A DNA stretch of 64,000 nt from Clostridiales bacterium (GTDB taxonomy: Bacteria; Bacillota; Clostridia; Christensenellales; Aristaeellaceae): the NCBI GenBank assembly GCA_012729115.1, contig JAAYDR010000098.1:1-64000 (forward strand). Direction: 5' to 3'. Made by a program: the position numbers and the translations under genes. The notes under the pieces are model-generated. The model was not told the DNA's origin. It made no database searches and saw nothing but the letters and a program-made list of their open reading frames with translations. Shown here piece by piece: positions 44,364 to 52,834 of this stretch; position 1 is the stretch's first letter, and each line of letters opens with the position of its first letter.

Positions 44364-45509
44364 TTACAGCTCAAAGATTTCGGCATCCTCCAGCGCTTTA
44401 GCCACCAGGGTATCGCTATCAAGCAGTGCCTCCCCTGCCTGGATCGTTAACAGCCTGGGTTTGGTGGCCGGATGCCTGGGGGTGAAGACCGTGCAGCAAT
44501 CCTCATAGGGAAGGGAGGATGTTTCATAGGTACCGATTCTGACGGCCACATCCACGATCTCCTGCTTGTCAAAACCAATCAGCGGTCTGAAAACAGGGAT
44601 CTCTGCCACGGCATCGGTGCAGGCCAGGGAATGCATGGTCTGGCTGGCGACCTGACCAATACTCTCCCCCGTTACCAGTGCCTGGGCCCGCTCCTTGCGG
44701 GCAATGGCATTGGCTATACGCATCATGTACCGGCGCATGATGAGGGTGGTGTAGTCCGGATGGCATTTTTCATGGATTTGGGTTTGAATTTCCGTAAAGG
44801 GCACCACGTGGACCCGAATACCGCACAGACTTTCGCTGAGAATCCTGGCCAAGTCCAACACCTTTTCCTTGGCACGCTGGCTGGTGTAGGGAAAGGAATG
44901 AAAGTGAACCGCACTGACGGCGACTCCACGCTTGGCGATCATCCATCCCGCGACGGGGCTATCGATGCCGCCGGATAGGAGCAGCAAGGCCCGGCCATTG
45001 GTGCCCACGGGCATACCGCCCACTGCCGCGATGGCAGCAGTATACAGGTAGGCATAGTCTCTGATTTCTACAGACAACACAGTATCCGGATTGCGTACAT
45101 CCACATTCAGGTGGGGCAGATGCTCCAACACATACCCACCCAACTCCTCGTTGATCCGGGGCGAATCCATGGGGTAGCGCTTATCGCTGCGCCGTGCGCT
45201 GACCTTGAAGCTGCCTTTGCAGTCCTTCATCATCTCCACAGCCTGACGGCAGATGGCCCCAAAGTCCTCCTTGCCCATCTCCACGGCCTTGCACAGGCTG
45301 TGTACTCCAAAGACCTTGCTGACCCGGCGTATGCCTTCCTCCACGTTATTCAGATCGCTGACATACACCCGGCTGTCACTGAGCCATACATGCCCTCCCA
45401 GGTCACGTACGGCGCTTTTCACCCGGTCCACCAGCATACGCAAAAAATAGGGGCGATTTAAGCCCTTCAGATAGATCTCTCCAAATCGAACCAGCAATAC
45501 CTCTCTCAC
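44364..45509 (-). CDS. thiI: tRNA 4-thiouridine synthase ThiI
   Basis: ThiI adenylates U8 of tRNA and transfers sulfur to make 4-thiouridine. The 381-residue protein has a ferredoxin-like plus THUMP region (about 1-165) and a PP-loop ATPase domain with LLLSGGIDSPVAGW (about 180). The rhodanese domain found in enterobacterial ThiI is absent, which is normal in Firmicutes. It starts at GTG 45509 with AAGGAGCG upstream. The cysteine desulfurase gene immediately upstream (15 bp) is its probable sulfur donor, as with NifZ/ThiI in Bacillus. Confidence 0.95.
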   Translation of the reverse strand: MREVLLVRFGEIYLKGLNRPYFLRMLVDRVKSAVRDLGGHVWLSDSRVYVSDLNNVEEGIRRVSKVFGVHSLCKAVEMGKEDFGAICRQAVEMMKDCKGSFKVSARRSDKRYPMDSPRINEELGGYVLEHLPHLNVDVRNPDTVLSVEIRDYAYLYTAAIAAVGGMPVGTNGRALLLLSGGIDSPVAGWMIAKRGVAVSAVHFHSFPYTSQRAKEKVLDLARILSESLCGIRVHVVPFTEIQTQIHEKCHPDYTTLIMRRYMMRIANAIARKERAQALVTGESIGQVASQTMHSLACTDAVAEIPVFRPLIGFDKQEIVDVAVRIGTYETSSLPYEDCCTVFTPRHPATKPRLLTIQAGEALLDSDTLVAKALEDAEIFEL

Positions 45510-45524
45510 AAAATGCCCGCTCCT

Positions 45525-46685
45525 TTATCTGCGCCTGATTTTTCCCAGCTGCGTTGTCTGTTCCACGATCCTCTTTGCGGCATAGGCTGCTTCATCAGGG
45601 GTATTTTCCATGGAAAAGCTGATGCGTACCGTGCTGTCAATGACCTCAGGCGGCATCTTCATAGCCATGAGCACCTGGGAACGCTTCCCCTTTTTTGAGG
45701 AGCAGGCGGCTCCTGTACCGATGTAGATTTCCTCCGCTTCCAGGGCATGGACCAAAGTTTCTGCCCGCACCAGCGGAAAGGACACGGCCAGGATATGACC
45801 GGCGCTCTCCATGTCCTCCGGAGGCTTACCGATGACCCGATGATCGATCCCCGAGGCAGCCAACTCCGCTAGCACTATTTCCTTGAGCACCTTCATGTGA
45901 GCAGCGCATTCATCCAGTGAGGGATAGCGCTGGATGGCGGCCCTGAGCCCGGCGATGCCGGGAGTATTCTCCGTGCCGCTGCGCAGGTTGCCCTGCTGCC
46001 CGCCCCCCACCACAAGAGGACGGATTCTGTGACCGCTGCGCACCACCAGAGCCCCTACACCCCTGGGACCATGCACCTTATGAGCGCTGATGGCATAGGA
46101 CTGAACGGCAAGTTTTGCCATGGAGAATGGATGCCGCAGGTATCCCTGCACCCCGTCCACATGAATGGCCGCCTGTGGCGCCAGCCGATCCCTGAGACGG
46201 ACCAGCTTCTCCAGTGACATGGCCACCCCGGTTTCATTGCAGACCTGCATCACGCAGATCAGCCGCACTCTCTCATCCAAAAGGGCTTCCAGGCCCTCCA
46301 TATCCACGGCTCCATCCTGAGTCAGTGGAATTTCCTCTGTGGTGTGGCCGTACAAAGCCGCTGCCTCCAGGCAGGCGTTTTTAACAGCCGGATGCTCTGC
46401 CCCGCTGAAGAGTATGACTCCGCCGGGTCGCTGGACAGCCATGTAGCCCATGATCGCCAAATTATTGCTCTCCGTGCCACCGGAGGTAAAAAGCACATCC
46501 CTCTCCATGGCCCCCACGCTGCCGGCCACCGCCTGACGAGCCAGGCTTAGTTCCTGCTCTGCCTTCATGGCAGGAGCATACAGTGCGGAAGGGTTCCAAT
46601 AGCACTCCCGCATACAGGACGCAACCGCAGACACCGTTTCATCAAAAGGTCTGGTTGTAGCCGCGTTATCAAGATATATCGCCAT
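45525..46685 (-). CDS. Cysteine desulfurase, NifS/IscS type, partner of ThiI
   Basis: The 386-residue PLP enzyme takes sulfur from cysteine to form a persulfide. YLDNAATTRP opens the protein, HVDGVQGY and the PLP Lys in SAHKVHGPRGVG lie mid-protein, and the active Cys is in GTGAACSSKKG. The short active-site loop and the position directly before thiI match the NifZ type dedicated to tRNA thiolation. In Bacillus that gene is often called nifZ or iscS1; I leave the symbol open. Confidence 0.93.
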   Translation of the reverse strand: MAIYLDNAATTRPFDETVSAVASCMRECYWNPSALYAPAMKAEQELSLARQAVAGSVGAMERDVLFTSGGTESNNLAIMGYMAVQRPGGVILFSGAEHPAVKNACLEAAALYGHTTEEIPLTQDGAVDMEGLEALLDERVRLICVMQVCNETGVAMSLEKLVRLRDRLAPQAAIHVDGVQGYLRHPFSMAKLAVQSYAISAHKVHGPRGVGALVVRSGHRIRPLVVGGGQQGNLRSGTENTPGIAGLRAAIQRYPSLDECAAHMKVLKEIVLAELAASGIDHRVIGKPPEDMESAGHILAVSFPLVRAETLVHALEAEEIYIGTGAACSSKKGKRSQVLMAMKMPPEVIDSTVRISFSMENTPDEAAYAAKRIVEQTTQLGKIRRR

Positions 46686-46693
46686 GGATACCC

Positions 46694-47230
46694 CTACTCC
46701 CGGTATGCGCCGCGAGGCAAATACTTCTTGATCATGTCCACCATTTCAGTGGAGGGCTCCAGGACGATGATGTTCTTGTCGGACTCCTTTTGATAATAGA
46801 AGTAGTATAGCTGTGCCCCCCGATTTAAAAACCAGTTCCTGCGTTTCAGCCCCGGCATATTGATGATTTTGCGAAAGCCTTCGCTGTCCACAGGGCCAAA
46901 GGCTTCCACATTCTTCACCCGCATGGTGCCAAGGCTTTTGCGCTTTTGATTGTTGAACACCTGCGCAAAATCCAAATCACCATTGGTGAAGGTATACTCA
47001 TATTCAGTACGCAAACGGTCTTTACGCAGGAACAGCAGCACCGCGCTGCCCACGAATGCAGCGGCGATGATAAGCCCCAGGACGCTGAAGCTCATCAGCA
47101 GGCTGGAGATCATCATAAATCCGATCACCGCAGTGATAAACATTATCAGGGTTGCCAAATAATAAACCACATCCTGCAATCCCCGGTTCTTGCTGACGAC
47201 AACTTCCTCCATAAAATGATCCATGGCCAT
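46694..47230 (-). CDS. Small membrane protein, DUF6106-like
   Basis: The product of about 178 residues has two adjacent membrane helices (about 20-70, LATLIMFITAVIGFMMI and LGLIIAAAFVGSAVLLFL) followed by a cytoplasmic beta-rich domain of about 100 residues (EYEYTFTNGDLDFAQVFN onward) ending in GAYRE. It resembles the uncharacterised DUF6106 proteins of Clostridia; that assignment is from memory of the pattern. ATG 47230 has AAGGAGG upstream, preferred to the longer frame from 47308. Lies 8 bp before the cysteine desulfurase gene, so it may be co-transcribed. Confidence 0.75.
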   Translation of the reverse strand: MAMDHFMEEVVVSKNRGLQDVVYYLATLIMFITAVIGFMMISSLLMSFSVLGLIIAAAFVGSAVLLFLRKDRLRTEYEYTFTNGDLDFAQVFNNQKRKSLGTMRVKNVEAFGPVDSEGFRKIINMPGLKRRNWFLNRGAQLYYFYYQKESDKNIIVLEPSTEMVDMIKKYLPRGAYRE

Positions 47231-47286
47231 GGTTTGTGCCTCCTTGCCTTTAGCGATGTTCTTATGTGCATTGCCCTGCGGCAGGA

Positions 47287-47763
47287 CTAGACTACCTTGG
47301 GCATCCAAAGAGCCCAGTACCCCAAGGCCACGAGAATCCCCACAATGGCTCCGCCCAGTACCTCCAGAGGGGTATGACCCACCAACTCCTTGAGTTCCTC
47401 ATCGGAAATGGGCTTGCCATTGATGAGCACATCTTTGAGGATCTGATTGATGACGGTGGCCTGTGTGCCGGTTTCCCGGCGTACTCCCGCCGCGTCATAC
47501 ATCACCACCAGGGATAAAACAGCGCAAGTGGCGAAAGCAGCGGTCTCAAAGCCATGCAGGAACCCAACCATCATGGCCAGGGATACCACCAGGGCCGAGT
47601 GGGAACTGGGCATGCCGCCGGAGCCCCAAAAGCGACGGATATCAAACCGGCGCTCCAGGACGGCATACAGCACAACCTTGAGCGTCTGGGCCGAAAACCA
47701 TCCCAGCAGGGCGCAAAAAAGCGCCTCATTTTGAAAGATATCCAGGACTGAATACGCCTTCAA
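47287..47763 (-). CDS. Divergent PAP2-family membrane protein (DUF212, YuiD-like)
   Basis: The 158-residue membrane protein shows the family signature SGGMPSSHSALV, reminiscent of the phosphatase motif of PAP2 enzymes, and a second conserved part MYDAAGVRRETG near residue 90. About four membrane segments are visible. Relatives are annotated divergent PAP2 family; catalytic activity is unproven. It follows ispA by 47 bp on the same strand, which would fit a role near polyprenyl phosphate metabolism (inference). Confidence 0.85.
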   Translation of the reverse strand: MKAYSVLDIFQNEALFCALLGWFSAQTLKVVLYAVLERRFDIRRFWGSGGMPSSHSALVVSLAMMVGFLHGFETAAFATCAVLSLVVMYDAAGVRRETGTQATVINQILKDVLINGKPISDEELKELVGHTPLEVLGGAIVGILVALGYWALWMPKVV

Positions 47764-47810
47764 GGCTCCACCTCTTCCCTTTGCCTTTCTGAACGTTTAT
47801 CATACAACAC

Positions 47811-48743
47811 TTACTTCACACGCACAAGGGTTTCCTGGGCCAGAACCTGCAGGAATTCGCCGGAAGAGCCGAAGCATTCCAATGCCTCCACGGCGTCCCG
47901 CACCGCCAGCTCCGCATCCCGGCGGGTCTGTTCGATGCCTACAACGGCAGGCCAGGTCATCTTTCCCCGAACCGCATCCATACCGGTATGCTTTCCCATG
48001 GCCTGGGCATCCCCGGTGAGATCCAGCAGATCGTCCACCATCTGAAAGGCCAGCCCAAGGCTTTCGCCATAGCGTTGCCCGCAGCGGAGCTGCTGGTCGC
48101 GCGCATCGGCCAAAAGCAGACCGGCCAGCACCGGAGCAGTGATCAGATCCGCCGTTTTATGCCGGTGGATGTAAGCCACCAACTCCCCCTGGGGCATGCT
48201 CCCTTCCAGCTTCACATCCAATGTCTGCCCCGCGATCATTCCCCGGACTCCGGCCTTTTCGGCAATTACCTTGATCGCGGCCAGGGCCTGAACCGGCTTT
48301 TTGACGCATACAGGCGCGGAAAGCATCGTCTCATATGCCATGTTCAGCAGCCCGTCACCGGCCAGAATGGCGATGTTCTCTCCGAAGACCCTATGGTTGG
48401 CGGGCTTCCCCCTACGATAGTCGTCATCGTCCATGGCAGGCAGATCGTCGTGAATCAGGGAATAGGTGTGAATCATCTCCACAGCGGCGGCAAAAGGCAG
48501 GGCCTCTTGCCAATCTTCCCTTAGCAGGGCATAGGAGGCCAGCAGCAGAACGGGCCTGATTCGCTTACCGGGCAACAGCAGGCTATAGACCATCGCGCTT
48601 TTAAGGGGCTCAGGCACCTCCCCTTCCAAAGGGGTCGTCCCGGAAGCACAGGTGACAAGTTCCCCTGATCCGCTTTGAAGAAGAGAAAGGTTGGTCAACA
48701 CCTCATCCACTGCCTGCCGATAGACCGCATATCGTTCCAGCAT
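47811..48743 (-). CDS. ispA: Polyprenyl synthetase, farnesyl diphosphate synthase type
   Basis: IspA condenses isopentenyl diphosphate with allylic diphosphates to make farnesyl diphosphate for undecaprenyl and quinone precursors. The 310-residue all-helical enzyme has the first Asp-rich motif HDDLPAMDDDD and the second in FQMVDDLLDLTG. It stands 3 bp after xseB in the nusB-folD-xseAB-ispA gene order, typical for Firmicutes. Confidence 0.93.
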   Translation of the reverse strand: MLERYAVYRQAVDEVLTNLSLLQSGSGELVTCASGTTPLEGEVPEPLKSAMVYSLLLPGKRIRPVLLLASYALLREDWQEALPFAAAVEMIHTYSLIHDDLPAMDDDDYRRGKPANHRVFGENIAILAGDGLLNMAYETMLSAPVCVKKPVQALAAIKVIAEKAGVRGMIAGQTLDVKLEGSMPQGELVAYIHRHKTADLITAPVLAGLLLADARDQQLRCGQRYGESLGLAFQMVDDLLDLTGDAQAMGKHTGMDAVRGKMTWPAVVGIEQTRRDAELAVRDAVEALECFGSSGEFLQVLAQETLVRVK

Positions 48744-48746
48744 CCC

Positions 48747-49055
48747 TTACTCCTCCACTCCCGGGAACCCGTCTGGGTGAAGCTCGTCCAGGAGTGTCGC
48801 CTGATGGGCCACATCACTGGGCAGAGGCTTTGCTTCCAATCCGCCCCCCAGTTTGATCTCCATCATCCGGGCTTTGGCCTGTGCCAGCTCCCCCTGGAGG
48901 GTGACGGAAAGCTTCATGCCCTCCTCATAATCCTTCAGCAACTCATGAAGGGACAAATTGCCCTGTTCCATCCTCTGGGCCAGGGCTTCCAGCTTTTCCA
49001 ACCGTTGTTCAAAGGACAGGCTGTCTTCCTGCGCTTTTTTTACCTTTGCCGCCAT
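48747..49055 (-). CDS. xseB: Exodeoxyribonuclease VII small subunit
   Basis: The 102-residue subunit (usual length 75-100) has the conserved helical core SFEQRLEKLEALAQRMEQG and the DYEEGMKLS segment. It assembles with XseA into the single-strand-specific exonuclease VII. Its start overlaps the end of xseA by 16 bp, so the two are translationally coupled. The C-terminal 25 residues are a lineage-specific extension. Confidence 0.93.
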   Translation of the reverse strand: MAAKVKKAQEDSLSFEQRLEKLEALAQRMEQGNLSLHELLKDYEEGMKLSVTLQGELAQAKARMMEIKLGGGLEAKPLPSDVAHQATLLDELHPDGFPGVEE

Positions 49056-50269
49056 GGTCCTTCCTCCTTACGTACCTGCGTGACAGTCGCTCTCAGTTCC
49101 CCGTCCCGCATCAACACTCGAATATCGGTGCCAGCAGGGACGTCTTCCACCTGCCGAAGCAGCTCTTCCTCTTTAAGCACCAGTGCGTATCCCCTGTCAA
49201 GGGTAGCCATGGGGCCTGCCGCTCTCAGCCTGACCTCGCTCTGGGCCAAGGCATGGGCTTTGGTGGTTATGGTGACCAAAGCGGCGGTTTCCAACCGTTG
49301 AGAAGCCTGCTGTACCCTGGCAAGCATCACTTGGCTTCGCTTCTGTGGGCTGGCCTCGCTGAATCTCTGTCCCAGGGAGGACAAGGCCATCTGCCGATCA
49401 TTGATGCCAAACTGGCAAGCCCGCTCTACCCTGGCCGCGAATTGGGATATCATCTCCAGCAGCCCTGCTCTGGGCTGCACCACCAGTTCCGCCGCGGCCG
49501 ATGGCGTGGGAGCCCGCAAATCCGCTACAAAGTCTGAAATGGTCACATCCGTTTCATGTCCCACAGCGCTGACCACAGGCTTTTGGCATGCAAAGATGGC
49601 GCGGGCTACCACTTCTTCATTGAAAGCCCACAGGTCCTCCATGCTGCCGCCACCGCGGCCCACAATGATCACATCCACCTCAGGGAGTTGGTCCAGCGCT
49701 TGGATACCCCGGGCAATCTCCTGGGCGGCTCCCTCCCCCTGCACCTGTACAGGGCAGAGAACCAGCGGCATGCCTGGGTTTCTGCGCCAAGCCACCCGAG
49801 CAATGTCATGAACCACGGCCCCGGTCTTGCTGGTGACAATCCCCACCCCCTTGGGCAACAGGGGCAGGAGCTTTTTGAGGGCCGGATCAAACAGCCCCTC
49901 ATGGGATAGCTTCTGCTTGAGCCTTTCAAACCGGGCGTACATCTCTCCGATGCCGTCCTGCTCCATGGCTTCGGCGTAAAACTGGTACTGACCTGTTTTG
50001 GCATAGAGGCCAACGCTCCCCAGCAGCCGTACCTGCTGCCCATCCACCGGAGCAAATGCTACGGTGATGGCCCATTGGCGGAACATGGCGCATGAAATCG
50101 CGCTTTGGCTGTCCTTTAGGGTAAAGTACCAGTGCCCTGACACATGGCGCTTCAGGTTGCTGATTTCTCCCCGCAGGCAGATGCCATGGAGTATGGGGTC
50201 GCCGGCCAAAGTCCGGCGTACATACTCGTTCAATTCTCCTACGCTGAAGGTGACGGACGTTTGCTTCAT
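49040..50269 (-). CDS. xseA: Exodeoxyribonuclease VII large subunit
   Basis: The 409-residue catalytic subunit has an N-terminal OB-fold (about 1-100, GEISNLKRHVSGHWYFTLKD) and a nuclease domain with VGIVTSKTGAVVHDI, VDVIIVGRGGGSMEDLW and SAVGHETDVTISDFVADLRAPTPS, all family hallmarks. A C-terminal coiled coil binds XseB. Its start overlaps the end of folD by 4 bp. Confidence 0.96.
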   Translation of the reverse strand: MKQTSVTFSVGELNEYVRRTLAGDPILHGICLRGEISNLKRHVSGHWYFTLKDSQSAISCAMFRQWAITVAFAPVDGQQVRLLGSVGLYAKTGQYQFYAEAMEQDGIGEMYARFERLKQKLSHEGLFDPALKKLLPLLPKGVGIVTSKTGAVVHDIARVAWRRNPGMPLVLCPVQVQGEGAAQEIARGIQALDQLPEVDVIIVGRGGGSMEDLWAFNEEVVARAIFACQKPVVSAVGHETDVTISDFVADLRAPTPSAAAELVVQPRAGLLEMISQFAARVERACQFGINDRQMALSSLGQRFSEASPQKRSQVMLARVQQASQRLETAALVTITTKAHALAQSEVRLRAAGPMATLDRGYALVLKEEELLRQVEDVPAGTDIRVLMRDGELRATVTQVRKEEGPWRQR

Positions 50270-51120
50270 TGCCCTGCCCAGGCTTCCTCCGCCGCCAATA
50301 CGGTGTTTTCCATCAGCATGGCGATGGTCATCTTCCCCACACCACCGGGAACAGGTGTGATATAAGCGGCCCTTTCACTGACTGGGCCGAAGTCCACGTC
50401 TCCGCACCATTTGCCGTCCACCCGGTTCATCCCCACATCCACCACCACGGCTCCATCCTTCACCATATCCGCCGTAATAAACCTTGGCCTGCCAATGGCC
50501 ACCACCAGGATGTCCGCTTGCCGGGTATGTGCAGGCAAGTCCTGGGTGCGGCTGTGGCACATGGTCACAGTGGCGTTCTCCTGCAATAGAAGCATTGCCA
50601 TTGGCTTGCCTACAATGTTGCTGCGGCCCACCACCACGGCTTCCTTGCCAGCGATGGAAATGCCCGCGCTTTTTAGCATATGCATCGCACCCTTGGGGGT
50701 ACAAGCTACAACACCCTTGTCTCCCCGCATCAGACGTCCTGCGTTGATGTCGTGGAAACCGTCCACATCCTTGCCCGGCAATATAAGCGCCAATGCCCGG
50801 GCTTCGTTTAGACCCTTGGGCAGAGGCAACTGTACCAAAATCCCATGGACGGAGGAATCTTCATTGGCCGCCCGAATGGCCTCTTCCAGTTCCTCCTGGC
50901 TCGCGCTCTGGGGAAGGCGCAGAATCCTGGAGCGTAAGCCCAGCCGTTGGCAGGCCTTTTCCTTGTTGTTCACATAGGTCTGGCTGGCCGGATCCTCCCC
51001 GACCAGAATCACCATCAGACCCGGTATGCATCCCTTGGCCTTCAGAGCGTCCACCCGATCCCTGACCCGGTCCTCTACTCCCTGGGCGATGGCCTTTCCA
51101 TCCAACAATACTGCCGCCAT
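50266..51120 (-). CDS. folD: Bifunctional methylenetetrahydrofolate dehydrogenase/cyclohydrolase
   Basis: FolD interconverts methylene-, methenyl- and formyl-tetrahydrofolate using NADP. The 284-residue length is standard. Motifs: catalytic Lys region YVNNKEKACQRLG, VQLPLPKGLN, the cofactor-binding VVVGRSNIVGKPMA and the C-terminal PVPGGVGKMTIAML. ATG 51120 follows AAGGAGGAG; the open frame continues upstream to 51231 without family similarity and overlaps the neighbouring gene. Confidence 0.96.
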   Translation of the reverse strand: MAAVLLDGKAIAQGVEDRVRDRVDALKAKGCIPGLMVILVGEDPASQTYVNNKEKACQRLGLRSRILRLPQSASQEELEEAIRAANEDSSVHGILVQLPLPKGLNEARALALILPGKDVDGFHDINAGRLMRGDKGVVACTPKGAMHMLKSAGISIAGKEAVVVGRSNIVGKPMAMLLLQENATVTMCHSRTQDLPAHTRQADILVVAIGRPRFITADMVKDGAVVVDVGMNRVDGKWCGDVDFGPVSERAAYITPVPGGVGKMTIAMLMENTVLAAEEAWAGQ

Positions 51121-51154
51121 AAGCTCCTCCTTCGTGTCCGCTCCAGTATTTATC

Positions 51155-52114
51155 TTAGGATTCCCAATATCGCTGCGCTCCAAGCCAGGCGATGCCGGCG
51201 GCATTGTCTCCGCTGTACTCCGGCTTGCCAAACATTACGTGAATGGGACTGCCCGTCTTGGAAAGCCGCCTGGCCACCATGTTCTTAAGCAAGCCGGAGG
51301 AGGCCACTCCGCCTACCACAAGAGCCTGGCCGGTACCCGCCGCCTTGCATCCCGCCATTAGCAGCCGGGTCACCATTCGGGACAGAAAGTCAAAAACCTC
51401 CAAGGCAATCTGCCCGGGGGGCAGATCTCCCTGCATGATCCACCGCCGGCACTGGGCCTCTGCGCCGGAGAGATGGCAGGTAAGATCACCCTTTTGAAAA
51501 CTGACGGGCAACAGGGAACGAGGGGGCTCGTTGCAGGAGGCAGCCAGTTTTTCGAGCTGTGGCCCGGCAGGAAAAGCCAGACCCAGCGCCACTCCTACCC
51601 GGTCCACCAACTGTCCCGAGTGCAGGTCCATGCTCCCCCCCAGAAGGGTCAGTTTGTCCTCCACAGAAAGCAGAAGCTCCGTGGTACCGCCGCTGAGGTG
51701 CAGCGCCACAAAGCGCTTACCCGGAGATGAGTTACCAAACTGCCCCGCTGCGATATGACCCTGCTGGTGTGAGAAGGGAAAACAGGGAACACCCAAGGCG
51801 CTGGCCAACGACTGGGCATGCCCAAACCCCACCAAAAATACCGGCATATAGCTATCCGCGTCCTCTTTGGGAGCGCGGGATGCAGCAACGGCCATGATCC
51901 GCAGCGAAGGATCTCCCAGGCGCTGCTGTAGCTCCTTCATTACCAGGGGAACCTGCCGTACATGCACAAAAACGGCCTCGCTTTGGCGAAGGCCGCATTT
52001 TCCGCTATCTACAGGAAGGAGCATGCGCTGTGAGGCCAAAACCTGGCCATCCCGATCTACCGCCGCCACCGAAGTGGTATAGCAACTGGTATCAAAGCCC
52101 AGCACAACCTCCAT
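51155..52114 (-). CDS. TsaD/Gcp-like peptidase M22 family paralog
   Basis: The 319-residue protein has the ASKHA fold of TsaD, the tRNA threonylcarbamoyl-adenosine enzyme: GFDTSCYTTS at the N-terminus, the metal-binding HQQGH, LSGGTTELLL, GGVASSGLLKN and YSGDNAAGIAWLG. It is more divergent and slightly shorter than true TsaD and sits between nusB and folD rather than with tsaB/tsaE. Firmicutes genomes often carry this second copy at this locus. Whether it modifies tRNA is not known to me. It begins 3 bp after nusB. Confidence 0.82.
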   Translation of the reverse strand: MEVVLGFDTSCYTTSVAAVDRDGQVLASQRMLLPVDSGKCGLRQSEAVFVHVRQVPLVMKELQQRLGDPSLRIMAVAASRAPKEDADSYMPVFLVGFGHAQSLASALGVPCFPFSHQQGHIAAGQFGNSSPGKRFVALHLSGGTTELLLSVEDKLTLLGGSMDLHSGQLVDRVGVALGLAFPAGPQLEKLAASCNEPPRSLLPVSFQKGDLTCHLSGAEAQCRRWIMQGDLPPGQIALEVFDFLSRMVTRLLMAGCKAAGTGQALVVGGVASSGLLKNMVARRLSKTGSPIHVMFGKPEYSGDNAAGIAWLGAQRYWES

Positions 52115-52117
52115 GGC

Positions 52118-52570
52118 TTACCCCTTCTGCTTGCTGCGGCCGATGGCACCCAATACGCCATTAATATACCGGCTGCTCTTGGGTTCGCTGTACCGCTCCG
52201 CCAACTCCATGGCCTCGCTGATGGACACATTATCCGGGATATCCCCGCGGTAGAAGAGTTCATAGGCCGAAAGACGAAGGATGCTTAAATCCACATGGGG
52301 CACCCGTGACAAGGCCCAACTGCCGCTGCTGTGCTCCTCAATCACCTGGTCCAGTTCCTGGACATGGGATTTTACCCCAGAAAGCACATCCTCAATATAC
52401 CGCCTGTCTTCATCTGAGGGCACAAGGGCATCCGGCGCGTTTTTCTCCGCCATGGAAAGCTGCTCATAGACCAGATCCAGGGACTCATCGTCTGCCTCTC
52501 CTCCCGTGAGCTGTTCATAGAGAAGCTGCATGGCCGCCTGTCTGGCAATCGAACGCGATGACAATTTCAC
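52118..52570 (-). CDS. nusB: Transcription antitermination factor NusB
   Basis: The 150-residue helical protein joins NusE/S10 on boxA RNA to support antitermination of rRNA transcription. Conserved segments: ARQAAMQLLYEQ at the N-terminus, RVPHVDLSILRLSAYEL, PDNVSISEAMELAERYS and the end RYINGVLGAIGR. It follows the asp23-amaP-DUF2273 group on the same strand after 24 bp. Confidence 0.95.
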   Translation of the reverse strand: MKLSSRSIARQAAMQLLYEQLTGGEADDESLDLVYEQLSMAEKNAPDALVPSDEDRRYIEDVLSGVKSHVQELDQVIEEHSSGSWALSRVPHVDLSILRLSAYELFYRGDIPDNVSISEAMELAERYSEPKSSRYINGVLGAIGRSKQKG

Positions 52571-52594
52571 ACTTCATTTCCCTTTTCTAGGTTC

Positions 52595-52834
52595 TTATTC
52601 TCCCTTGGGCGGAAACTGTTTGTTAATCCAGGCCTTAATCGCCGCCGTCTTGTTGGGATTGGCCCCAATCAGATACCCGGCAAAGAAGAACAACGCCACC
52701 ATGAGCGTTCGCCAAAAGCCCAAAAACAGCAGCATGAACGCCAAGACAACGCCCAGTACGCCTGTAGCCACGCCGCAGGCGGGTGTGCCGATACGAAAGC
52801 AACTGCTCCATAAACCCTTGCGCTCGTCCATCAT
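52595..52834 (-). CDS. DUF2273 small integral membrane protein
   Basis: The 79-residue product has two membrane helices (GVATGVLGVVLAFMLLFLGF and LMVALFFFAGYLIG) and a short basic end. DUF2273 proteins are encoded beside amaP and asp23 in Firmicutes, as here, and are probably part of the same membrane-linked envelope stress complex. It overlaps amaP by 4 bp. Confidence 0.88.
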   Translation of the reverse strand: MMDERKGLWSSCFRIGTPACGVATGVLGVVLAFMLLFLGFWRTLMVALFFFAGYLIGANPNKTAAIKAWINKQFPPKGE

